A DNA stretch of 7,957 bases from Treponemataceae bacterium (GTDB lineage: Bacteria > Spirochaetota > Spirochaetia > Treponematales > Treponemataceae): positions 1-7,957 of the forward strand of contig JAILRX010000181.1 in assembly GCA_024697985.1 (NCBI GenBank), given 5' to 3'. Shown one piece after another: positions 1 to 5,938 of this stretch. The notes below the pieces were generated by a model that was given only the letters and a program-made list of their open reading frames with translations, made no database searches and was not told the DNA's origin. The translations under genes were made by a program, and so were the position numbers. Position 1 is the stretch's first letter. The number at the start of each line of letters is the position of its first letter.

Positions 1-1
1 T

Positions 2-397
2 GACCTTTATCTTGCACATGGACGGCCGCTTTACGAGAAAAAGGAAAAATGCAACCTTGATGAAGCGATTGTCGCCATCCGTGATTCTGGCGGCGTACCG
101 GTTCTGGCTCATCCGCTTTCTCTTTATCTTTCGTGGGGAAAGCTTCAGGAACTTTTGCCGGAACTGCATGAGCGTGGAATTGAAGGGCTTGAAGCATGGC
201 ACCCGGGAACAAAACTTGGCGAGGCAAAGCGTCTTGAGGAACTGGCTTTTAAGAACGGATTTTTCGTTACGGCCGGAAGTGATTTTCATGGCGAGCGCGT
301 CAGAAAAGACCGGCACCTGGGGCACACGACCAAGGACATCAAGATAGACGACAGGTTTTACTACGAGCAGCTTTTGCCGCACCTGGCGCGCGACTGA
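2..397 (+). CDS. PHP-domain metal-dependent phosphoesterase, C-terminal part
   Basis: The reading frame is open from base 2 to a TGA at 395-397, giving about 131 residues; the N-terminus lies outside the window. Two motifs place it in the PHP (polymerase and histidinol phosphatase) superfamily. Residues GGVPVLAHP (bases 89-115) carry the metal-binding His of the mid-domain strand, and GSDFHG (bases 275-292) carries the Asp and His of the C-terminal metal site. GIEGLEAWHP lies between them, at the place where YciV/TrpH-type proteins have a similar strand. In that subgroup the enzymes remove phosphate from 3',5'-nucleoside bisphosphates or trim RNA 5' ends in the cytoplasm. The subgroup is inferred from overall likeness, and the exact substrate cannot be told from this fragment. 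The gene converges on arginase across 80 bp. The frame, the family and the end point are well supported. Confidence 0.85.
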   Translation, partial: DLYLAHGRPLYEKKEKCNLDEAIVAIRDSGGVPVLAHPLSLYLSWGKLQELLPELHERGIEGLEAWHPGTKLGEAKRLEELAFKNGFFVTAGSDFHGERVRKDRHLGHTTKDIKIDDRFYYEQLLPHLARD

Positions 398-466
398 GCC
401 GGCGCGCGTGCAGCAAGTTTGTGGCGCGACCGACTAGGCCGGCACGACAAGTCTAGCGCGACAAGT
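385..466. repeat. GC-rich degenerate repeats at the PHP/arginase convergent junction
   Basis: Three related GC-rich stretches lie in a row: 385-418, 423-452 and a shorter one at 455-466. They share GGCGCG, then CGACT(g)AG(g)CCGGC, then an end like GACAAGT or GCAAGT. The first copy includes the last codons and stop of the PHP gene. GCGCGC at 386-391 can pair with GCGCGC at 402-407 around a 10-nt loop, so the RNA could fold, but no T-run follows and I do not call it an intrinsic terminator. The two flanking genes converge here. Confidence 0.4.
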
Positions 467-477
467 CCACGCCGCGC

Positions 478-1395
478 TTACAGCCAGATTTTCTTGCCCA
501 AAAGCCGGGCCAAAAGCTCGACCGCCATTTTCGCCGTCTGGTTCCTGACGTCCAGAACCGGGTTAACCTCGACGATTTCCACCGATTTAACTAATTTAGT
601 CTTGGCCATTTCTTCCATCAGCAGAAGCGCTTCCCTGTAGTTTAAGCCGCCCGGCAGCGGAATTCCCACGCCAGGTGCGAACATCGGATCGATTACATCC
701 ATGTCGAAACTGACATGCACGATATCAGCGTGTGTCTTGAAAAATACGAGGACCTTGTTCAGAATTTTGCTGAAACCTTCGCGGTCTATATCACTCATCG
801 TGTAGCCCGTAACTCCGGCTTCTTTCATCAGGATTTTTTCTTTAGGGTCTATGTCGCGAAGTCCGACATAACAGACGTTTTTCGGATCTATTTTTACGCC
901 TTCGTAGTAAAGGTTTGTCAGCTCACTGATTCCGTAACCGCAGCTTGCGGCCATGCACATTCCGTGTATGTTGCCGGAAGGCGAGGTTTCGCAGGTGTTG
1001 AAATCACCGTGCGCATCAACATATAAGACGCCGATTTTCGGTTTTTTGGTCTGGTCTCTGTAAGCGGCGGTAAGGCCGGCAAGTGTTCCCAAAACGATCG
1101 AGTGGTCGCCTCCAAGAACAATCGGGAAGTTGCCTTCTCGAACGACCTGTTCTACGGAGCAGGCAAGTTTTTCGCAGGCATCCTTGATTTGCGGAAGGTA
1201 TCGGGCCTTCGGATCGCCCGGATTTTCGGCTTCCTGCCTTGAAATGGAAATTGGCTGTAAAAATTCAACGGTGTTGTGGTCAAGCTCGAGCAGTTCTTCT
1301 TTAAGCCCAGCAAGACGGATGGCAGAAGGCCCCATGTCGGAGCCGTGACGGTTGCCCCCGAAATCGAGGGGCATTTCTAATACTCGAATATTCAT
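478..1395 (-). CDS. rocF: Arginase
   Basis: A 305-residue ureohydrolase, predicted to hydrolyse L-arginine to L-ornithine and urea in the cytoplasm with a binuclear Mn(II) centre. All metal-ligand motifs are visible: GGDHS (95-99, His98), DAHGD (127-131, Asp127/His129/Asp131), and SFDMD with DP following (229-237, Asp231/Asp233). SGNIHG (140-145) matches the arginase substrate loop SGNLHG with its catalytic-base His. PGVGIPLPGGLNYRE (241-255) and VEVNP (275-279) complete the family pattern. The SGNxHG loop and the length favour arginase over agmatinase or formimidoylglutamase. DAHGD differs from the usual DAHAD or DAHTD at a non-ligand position. It starts at ATG 1393-1395, 9 bp after the EAL gene stop, and so probably belongs to that transcript, but it also has its own promoter-like sequence. 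There is no Shine-Dalgarno sequence. The likely role is nitrogen release or ornithine supply from arginine. Confidence 0.9.
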   Translation of the reverse strand: MNIRVLEMPLDFGGNRHGSDMGPSAIRLAGLKEELLELDHNTVEFLQPISISRQEAENPGDPKARYLPQIKDACEKLACSVEQVVREGNFPIVLGGDHSIVLGTLAGLTAAYRDQTKKPKIGVLYVDAHGDFNTCETSPSGNIHGMCMAASCGYGISELTNLYYEGVKIDPKNVCYVGLRDIDPKEKILMKEAGVTGYTMSDIDREGFSKILNKVLVFFKTHADIVHVSFDMDVIDPMFAPGVGIPLPGGLNYREALLLMEEMAKTKLVKSVEIVEVNPVLDVRNQTAKMAVELLARLLGKKIWL

Positions 1396-1401
1396 ACTAA
1401 A

Positions 1402-1430
1402 AGTTTACGCCTGTTTTTTCCAATTGTCCA
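1402..1430 (-). promoter_or_regulatory. Candidate internal promoter for arginase, leaderless geometry
   Basis: On the minus strand TGGACA (1430-1425, 5 of 6 to TTGACA) is followed by a 17-nt spacer and TAAACT (1407-1402, 4 of 6 to TATAAT). The hexamer ends 6 nt before the arginase ATG, so transcription would begin at or next to the A of the start codon. It overlaps the end and TAA stop of the EAL gene. The -10 is weak on its own; the matching geometry at four other starts in the window is what gives it weight. Confidence 0.35.
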
Positions 1431-3372
1431 CCCACGAACAAAAATCATCAACTGGCAGAGGTTTAGAAAAATAAAATCCCTGGATGAAATCACAGTTGTA
1501 ATCAGAGAAAACTTTGAGCATTTCGTTTGTTTCGATTCCTTCGACGACGATTTCCTTTTTCATTTCTTTCATCATCTCGATGTTGTTTTTAAGGACAATC
1601 TGCATCTGTGGATTATTGACTTCGTTTACGAAGGTCTTATCAAACTTGATGATTTTAAGAGGCAATGTTACGACACGCTTGATGTTTGAATATCCTGTTC
1701 CGAAGTCATCAAGAGAGAACGAAAATCCATATTCAGAAAGTTTTTGAATGTTGTTGAGCATCGTGTTCGCACTGCTGTCGATGGCTGTTTCGGTAATTTC
1801 AAGATTGAGTTTATCAGCTGAAATTCCGTATTTTTCGGTAAGTTGATGGATTTTATCCGCAAGTCCGATTTCCATGCACTGTGCAACTGAAAGGTTGAGC
1901 TCAACATAATCCAATCCGGTTTCCTTGAACTTATCGCTTGCAACAAACTGACATACGCTTTCCAGAACAAAGTCTCCGATCTGGTGGATAAGTCCGTTTC
2001 TTTCCGCAGCCGGTATGAAAAATTCTGGCGAAATGAATTTGCCGTCATGCTTTAGCCTTATCAGGGCTTCGGCAGAAACAATTCTATGCTCAATTACAGA
2101 ATAAATCGGCTGATAATACATTTCGAAAAGGTTGTTTTGGACGGCATTCATAAGAATTGAATCTATCGTAACATTCTGCTTGAGCATTTCTTTTGATTTT
2201 TGATCCTGGAACCTGATGACTTCTTTACCCGGTTTCAAAATCTTGTCGAAATTTTCAGCAAGCACCATCAGTTCCTTGAATGACTTGAAGTCGCTGCAGT
2301 CTGAATTGTGTTCATAAAGCGTGTGGCAAACATGATAATAAGTTTCAACTTTGATGTTTGTAAGTTCATGAGTTTGAGGCAGTTCCTTGAGAAGTCGGTC
2401 GGCAAAGAAGGATGAAATTTCAGTATCGTTGCCCTTGAAAAGAATTGCGAAGCGGCCTTTCTGAAGGTGATAGAGCTGACCACGGAGTTTCTGGTCTCTG
2501 AGTGCGGAAACTATAAAATCATTGATTTTTGAAAGAAGTTCCGTATAGGTTTCGTAATCAAGCGCGTTCAAAAGGGTTTTGCCATTTGTAATCCTGATGA
2601 AAATAATCGAAGCAGGATTCTTGTTCAGGAAAAGATTTTTCCCATGTCGTCTGAAGGCCGTGATGTTGAACATTCCTGTGTTCGAATCGGTAAGTTCTTC
2701 CGGACGCTGAACCAAAATCATGGTTTCAAAAAGCGCGACAGATGTGGCGAACATTTCCACCAAAAGGTGTGGATAGAAGAACTGAATGAAAACAGAAGAG
2801 ATGGCAAGAAAATACATGAATGCAATCGCATAAATCCTGGATTTCGAAAGCGTTTTGTGAAAGGCAACCAAAACTACGATTCCGAAAACCGTGTAGATGA
2901 AAGCTACGACGTAGTTGAATGCGATGAGCGGCTGCCTGTGATAAAGAGAATTTTCATCAATCGTGAAAATCCAGCCTGTCCAGATGTTTGCAATAATCAG
3001 CGCGACATTTAAAAGATAAGGAACGAGGAGGATAAGGGAAAGAATTTTTCCCCGTGTGCTTTTTTCATTGATAACATAGATAAAGTTGGTGATGACAGAA
3101 ACGTACATGCAGAGAGCAACCATCGTAAAATTTCTGAAAACGAAATAGAGCGTGGTTGAGACAAAGAGAACCGTTGCTTTATGAGGAAAATCACCGGCAT
3201 AAACCTGCAAATATGTGCATACGAAATCGCAGACGGATGAAAGCAAGGCATCCCAGGCGATTACCAAAAAAACTTTGTTCTGAGTTCCGTGAGTAAATTT
3301 TCTAGCATATATTGCGATGATGAGAACAACGATATTTATGATTGCACACAATGTGAAATAAATTACGCGCAT
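1405..3372 (-). CDS. Membrane-anchored EAL-domain c-di-GMP phosphodiesterase with degenerate GGDEF domain
   Basis: A 655-residue protein in three parts. Residues 1-221 hold about seven hydrophobic segments (roughly 3-22, 34-56, 68-95, 110-130, 148-171, 180-199, 203-221), a membrane sensor region of no family I can name. Residues 229-390 resemble a GGDEF fold, with NTGMFNITAFRR in place of the usual LTGLPNRRxF. The signature loop reads KGRFAIL (305-311) instead of GGDEF, so cyclase activity is unlikely. Residues 400-655 are an EAL domain with every catalytic motif: EALIRL (435-440), NLS (493-495), EITET (525-529), DDFGTGYS (555-562), the Lys of IKFDK (576), VEGIE (610-614) and QGFYFSKP (631-638). 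It should therefore hydrolyse c-di-GMP to pGpG at the inner membrane, perhaps gated by its membrane part or the dead GGDEF. The degenerate GGDEF may bind GTP or act only structurally. Arginase follows 9 bp downstream, and MATE diverges upstream. The start ATG is at 3370-3372, without a Shine-Dalgarno sequence. Confidence 0.9.
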   Translation of the reverse strand: MRVIYFTLCAIINIVVLIIAIYARKFTHGTQNKVFLVIAWDALLSSVCDFVCTYLQVYAGDFPHKATVLFVSTTLYFVFRNFTMVALCMYVSVITNFIYVINEKSTRGKILSLILLVPYLLNVALIIANIWTGWIFTIDENSLYHRQPLIAFNYVVAFIYTVFGIVVLVAFHKTLSKSRIYAIAFMYFLAISSVFIQFFYPHLLVEMFATSVALFETMILVQRPEELTDSNTGMFNITAFRRHGKNLFLNKNPASIIFIRITNGKTLLNALDYETYTELLSKINDFIVSALRDQKLRGQLYHLQKGRFAILFKGNDTEISSFFADRLLKELPQTHELTNIKVETYYHVCHTLYEHNSDCSDFKSFKELMVLAENFDKILKPGKEVIRFQDQKSKEMLKQNVTIDSILMNAVQNNLFEMYYQPIYSVIEHRIVSAEALIRLKHDGKFISPEFFIPAAERNGLIHQIGDFVLESVCQFVASDKFKETGLDYVELNLSVAQCMEIGLADKIHQLTEKYGISADKLNLEITETAIDSSANTMLNNIQKLSEYGFSFSLDDFGTGYSNIKRVVTLPLKIIKFDKTFVNEVNNPQMQIVLKNNIEMMKEMKKEIVVEGIETNEMLKVFSDYNCDFIQGFYFSKPLPVDDFCSWVDNWKKQA

Positions 3373-3378
3373 GCTACT

Positions 3379-3407
3379 ATTTTATTATGCCATATAGGAT
3401 TTGTCGA
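3379..3407 (-). promoter_or_regulatory. Candidate promoter of the EAL-arginase operon, leaderless geometry
   Basis: TCGACA (3407-3402, 5 of 6 to TTGACA), a 17-nt spacer and TAAAAT (3384-3379, 5 of 6 to TATAAT) lie on the minus strand. The -10 ends 6 nt before the ATG at 3372, which puts the expected +1 on the start codon itself. The -35 shares the palindrome GTCGAC (3403-3408) with the plus-strand MATE promoter. No Shine-Dalgarno sequence is present in the short gap. Confidence 0.5.
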
Positions 3408-3432
3408 CTAAAAATTGTAAAAGTGATATAAC
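3404..3432 (+). promoter_or_regulatory. Candidate promoter of the MATE gene, leaderless geometry with extended -10
   Basis: TCGACT (3404-3409, 4 of 6), a 17-nt spacer and TATAAC (3427-3432, 5 of 6) with TG at 3424-3425 give an extended -10. The hexamer ends 6 nt before ATG 3439, so +1 should be the A of that ATG. This favours ATG 3439 as the start over the TTG three bases upstream. Its -35 overlaps the -35 of the opposite promoter at GTCGAC. Confidence 0.5.
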
Positions 3433-3438
3433 GAATTG

Positions 3439-4809
3439 ATGGCAAAAAATTATCAGATTGATATAAATCAGGGTTCCGCATTGAAAAACATCCTGCTTTT
3501 TTCGCTGCCCTTGATGGGACAGGGAATCCTGCAGCTGCTTTTTAACGCGGCCGACCTGATAGTCGTTTCGAAATTTGACGGCCCGGATTCTATGGGAGCC
3601 GTCGGTGCGACAAATGCCCTCATCAACCTGATAATCAACCTTTTCGTCGGGCTTTCCGTCGGTGCAAACGTAATCGTGGCCAAGGACTTCGGCTCGAGAA
3701 ACAAACGCGAAATCAGTTCTTCAGTTCACACTTCGATGCTGCTCAGCATAATAAGCGGTTTTATCCTTTCAATTATCGGAATCGGCTGCTCAAAATTTTT
3801 CCTTATCTGGATGGATACGGACGAGGATATCTTGCCTCTGGCGACCGTTTACCTCAGATTTTATTTTTCAGGAATTCTTGCCACGATGATCTACAACTTC
3901 GGCGCGGCGATTTTAAGGGCCATCGGCGACACACGACGCCCGATGTTCTTTTTGATAATCAGCGGCGGGATAAACGTTGTTTTGAATCTGCTTTTCGTAA
4001 TCGTTTTCAAGATGGGAGTTGCGGGCGTCGGACTTGCAACGGCTCTTTCACAATGCGTGGCCGCCTTTTTGATTGTGCTGGTCTTGATGAAGGAAAAAAG
4101 CGAAGTTCATCTTGATTTGAAAAAACTGCACATAAACCAGACCAAGCTCATCCAGATTCTCAAGACCGGGCTCCCGGCCGGAATCCAGGGCTGCCTGTTT
4201 TCTTTTTCGAACGTCGTAATTCAGTCGAGCGTAAACTCGTTCGGCAAGGTCGTGATAGCCGGCAACTCGGCCGCACAAAGCATAGAGGGTTTTATCTACA
4301 TCTCGATGAATGCTTTTTCCCAGGCTGCGATAACGTTTTGTTCACAGGCGTACGGGGCAAAAGACCTCAAGATGGTAAAAAAGATTCTGTATCTTTCCGC
4401 AGCCTGCGCGACTGTGGTCGGCCTGGTAATGGGAAATCTTACGGCGTTTTTTGCCGAGGATTTTATCCGGCTTTACAGCCACGACAATCCGCCTGACCTG
4501 CAGCTTTTTGCAGGCAAAAGACGCCTTCAGATTATCACTTCGACCTATGCTTTGTGCGGCCTGATGGAGGTCATGGTAGGAGCGCTTCGAGGAATCGGCT
4601 ATTCGGTCCTTCCGATGATTGTTTCTCTGCTTGGTGCCTGCGGTATCCGTCTTTTATGGCTTGCAACCGTGTTCCAGATTGAACGATTTCATTGCATCGA
4701 AACGATTTATATGTCCTATCCGATTTCCTGGCTGATAACATTTATCGTACACATCATCTGTTTTGTCTTTGCATACCGCAAGGCGAAAAACACTGTCAAT
4801 AGCTTTTGA
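3439..4809 (+). CDS. MATE-family multidrug/toxin efflux transporter
   Basis: A 456-residue polytopic membrane protein, close to the usual MATE length of about 450. It has around twelve hydrophobic segments arranged as two similar halves. The first segment (about 17-43) reads LLFSLPLMGQG...LLFNAADLIVVSKFDG, with the conserved Pro and the typical Asp-containing end of TM1. GAVGAT follows, then GLSVGANVIVAKDFG, all typical of the bacterial NorM/DinF-like group. The second half begins with GLPAGIQGCLFSFSNVVIQSSVNSFG and includes GALRGIGYSVLPMIVSLLG. Members export cationic drugs, toxins or metabolites by Na+ or H+ antiport; the substrate here cannot be inferred. Start choice: TTG at 3436 is in frame, but ATG 3439 fits the promoter spacing and is preferred. 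It stands alone, divergent from the EAL gene and convergent with pyrE. Confidence 0.9.
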   Translation: MAKNYQIDINQGSALKNILLFSLPLMGQGILQLLFNAADLIVVSKFDGPDSMGAVGATNALINLIINLFVGLSVGANVIVAKDFGSRNKREISSSVHTSMLLSIISGFILSIIGIGCSKFFLIWMDTDEDILPLATVYLRFYFSGILATMIYNFGAAILRAIGDTRRPMFFLIISGGINVVLNLLFVIVFKMGVAGVGLATALSQCVAAFLIVLVLMKEKSEVHLDLKKLHINQTKLIQILKTGLPAGIQGCLFSFSNVVIQSSVNSFGKVVIAGNSAAQSIEGFIYISMNAFSQAAITFCSQAYGAKDLKMVKKILYLSAACATVVGLVMGNLTAFFAEDFIRLYSHDNPPDLQLFAGKRRLQIITSTYALCGLMEVMVGALRGIGYSVLPMIVSLLGACGIRLLWLATVFQIERFHCIETIYMSYPISWLITFIVHIICFVFAYRKAKNTVNSF

Positions 4810-4832
4810 CCGAAAAATCGAAAAATTTTTGC

Positions 4833-4868
4833 TTGTGGAAAACTTGTGCAAAAAGTTGAAAAATCGTT
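4833..4868. repeat. DnaA-box-like cluster, copy A of a 36-bp direct repeat
   Basis: Read on the minus strand, TTTTCCACA (4842-4834) and TTTTGCACA (4853-4845) both fit the general DnaA-box pattern TTWTNCACA. A weaker third unit (4862-4854) reads TTTTCAACT. The unit starts are spaced 11 and 9 bp. The element matches 5113-5148 at 32 of 36 positions in the same orientation. DnaA binding is inferred from the motif alone. Confidence 0.5.
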
Positions 4869-5041
4869 AATTTACATAAAATTAAGTGGGATTCAGGCTG
4901 TTTTAATTAGAGTTTTCTTAAATTTTTAACGATTGGAGATTTTTAGGAAAATTCAAAAAATGTTTTTTAATCAACTTAATTCTTTGTAATGTAAAGAAAT
5001 AAACGTCTGTATAGTAGTTTTAATTAAAAAAAATCATAAAA

Positions 5042-5081
5042 AAACGCCTAAATAGCTATTGACAAGCTGATTCAGGCGTTT
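5042..5081. terminator. Bidirectional intrinsic terminator between MATE and pyrE
   Basis: AAACGCCT (5042-5049) pairs with AGGCGTTT (5074-5081). The stem continues through AAT/ATT, past one mismatch, to AGCT/AGCT after a one-base bulge, and closes on a 7-nt loop (5058-5064). On the minus strand the stem is followed by a long T-tract (complement of the A-rich 5026-5041), a strong terminator for pyrE. On the plus strand GCGTTTCTTT gives a shorter U-run for MATE. Its place between two convergent genes fits. Confidence 0.8.
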
Positions 5082-5112
5082 CTTTACAAAAACTAATGTT
5101 TTGTTTTTATCG

Positions 5113-5148
5113 TTGTGGAAAACTTGTGGAAAAAGTGGATAAATTGTT
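5113..5148. repeat. DnaA-box-like cluster, copy B of a 36-bp direct repeat
   Basis: Read on the minus strand this copy has TTTTCCACA twice (5122-5114 and 5133-5125) and TTATCCACT (5142-5134), the last one base away from the classical TTATCCACA. It is the better-conserved copy and lies 38 bp from the pyrE stop codon. It has the same orientation and 32 of 36 identical bases to copy A, 280 bp away. Confidence 0.55.
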
Positions 5149-5185
5149 TCACGATGTTTCACAAGTCCGCTGCAAAATCAAAAAA

Positions 5186-5872
5186 TCATTTTGCTCCGTA
5201 TTCTGCGTAATAATCATCAAGGCGCTTTTTGATTTCGTCCGTGATCATTGATTTGTCGCCGTTCGTGTAGAGGCAGTCGATGACTTCGCTCATTGAAACG
5301 ATGGCTTTTGCAGGAAATCCGTATTTTTCGGTGATTACGTCGAGCGCAGCCTTGTCGCTGTCACCGGCTTTTTCTTCTCGGTTGAGTGAAACGATTTCAC
5401 CTACGATTTTGATTGCGCCTTCTTTTGTTTCCTGTGCCTTGATTTTAGGGTAGGTTTCTTCGATTGATTTTCCGCTGGTGGTAACATCCTCGATGATTAC
5501 GACTCTGTCGCCGTCCTGAATTTTATATCCTAAAAGTCCGCCCTTGTCGGCACCGTGATCTTTTTCTTCCTTTCGGTCAGAACAGTATTTGATTTCTTTT
5601 CCGTAAAGTTCGCTGTAGGCGATTACGGTTGCAGTTGCAAGCGGAATGCCCTTGTAGGCAGGTCCGAAAAGTACGTCAAAATCGTCTCCGAAATTATCGT
5701 GGATGGCCTGTGCATAAAATTTTCCGAGTCGGGAAAGCTGGCTTCCTGTTACGTAGGCACCTGCATTCATGAAAAATGGTGATTTTCGGCCGCTTTTCAA
5801 AGTGAAATCGCCGAATTTCAAAACCTGACATTCTACCATAAAATTAATGAATTCTTTCTTGTATTCTTCCAT
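5186..5872 (-). CDS. pyrE: Orotate phosphoribosyltransferase
   Basis: A 228-residue type I phosphoribosyltransferase of the OPRTase family. It joins orotate and PRPP to give orotidine 5'-monophosphate and pyrophosphate in the cytoplasm, the fifth step of UMP synthesis. The evidence is as follows: TLKSGRKSPFF near the N-terminus (24-34) with the substrate-loop Lys26; GPAYKGIPLA (70-79) with Lys73; the flexible loop SDRKEEKDHG (98-107) with Arg100, Lys101, Lys104 and His106; and the PRPP-binding signature VVIIEDVTTSGKS (124-136). The length is slightly above the usual 205-215. It starts at ATG 5870-5872 with no Shine-Dalgarno sequence. The predicted leaderless start leaves no room for a PyrR- or UMP-type attenuator. 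No other pyr gene is in the window. It ends in a terminator shared with MATE. Confidence 0.93.
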   Translation of the reverse strand: MEEYKKEFINFMVECQVLKFGDFTLKSGRKSPFFMNAGAYVTGSQLSRLGKFYAQAIHDNFGDDFDVLFGPAYKGIPLATATVIAYSELYGKEIKYCSDRKEEKDHGADKGGLLGYKIQDGDRVVIIEDVTTSGKSIEETYPKIKAQETKEGAIKIVGEIVSLNREEKAGDSDKAALDVITEKYGFPAKAIVSMSEVIDCLYTNGDKSMITDEIKKRLDDYYAEYGAK

Positions 5873-5887
5873 AGCAAAAGTTATACT
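5859..5887 (+). promoter_or_regulatory. Candidate promoter of the outer-membrane protein gene
   Basis: TTGTAT (5859-5864, 3 of 6), a 17-nt spacer and TATACT (5882-5887, 5 of 6) predict a start near 5894 and a leader of about 45 nt. The -35 lies inside the first codons of pyrE on the other strand, and the -10 overlaps the pyrE -10 at 5882-5885, so the two promoters probably cannot be occupied together. The -35 is weak. Confidence 0.4.
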
Positions 5888-5908
5888 ATATTAGCGTTCT
5901 TGAATCAA
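5880..5908 (-). promoter_or_regulatory. Candidate pyrE promoter, leaderless geometry
   Basis: On the minus strand TTGATT (5908-5903, 4 of 6), a 17-nt spacer and TATAAC (5885-5880, 5 of 6) lie just upstream of pyrE. Seven bases separate the -10 from the ATG, so +1 would fall on the start codon or one base before it. The gap has no Shine-Dalgarno sequence. Confidence 0.5.
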
Positions 5909-5928
5909 CGTGCCTAATTCTAACTGCC

Positions 5929-5934
5929 GAGGGA
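5929..5934 (+). promoter_or_regulatory. Shine-Dalgarno site of the outer-membrane protein gene
   Basis: GAGGGA lies 4 nt before ATG 5939. It is the only clear ribosome binding site before a start codon in this window, and it fixes the start of this gene. Confidence 0.8.
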
Positions 5935-5938
5935 TTTT

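Larger units (their letters stand above)
4810..5185. other. AT-rich intergenic gap between convergent MATE and pyrE
   Basis: I see no credible gene in these 376 bases; all frames are short or broken. The gap holds two copies of a 36-bp element near its ends (4833-4868 and 5113-5148), a long hairpin with flanking A/T tracts at 5042-5081, and very AT-rich DNA between. Two further short repeats lie inside: GTTTTAATTA (4900-4909 and 5017-5026) and GATTCAGGC (4890-4898 and 5069-5077, the latter within the hairpin arm). TTCTTT at 4980-4985 faces AAAGAA at 4993-4998. Confidence 0.7.

Noticed and set aside
12..347. Open plus-strand frame over the PHP gene fragment
   Set aside because: It overlaps the true frame, which carries the PHP motifs GGVPVLAHP and GSDFHG. 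The alternative product is Arg-rich and matches no family.
715..1348. Plus-strand frames within the arginase gene
   Set aside because: Arginase motifs are complete on the minus strand; the opposite frames are short, overlapping and without family features.
3436..3438. TTG codon as the MATE start
   Set aside because: ATG follows directly at 3439 and fits the -10 spacing. TTG would lie upstream of the predicted transcript start.
4978..5000. Possible dif/Xer site around the TTCTTT...AAAGAA inverted repeat, suggested by the nearby ftsK
   Set aside because: The arms do not resemble the XerC/XerD half-sites (no CGCATAA or TTATGTTAAAT-like sequence).
4986..5085. Small RNA from a TATAGT box (5010-5015) ending at the hairpin terminator
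   Set aside because: No acceptable -35 at 16-18 nt; AT-rich DNA gives such hexamers by chance.
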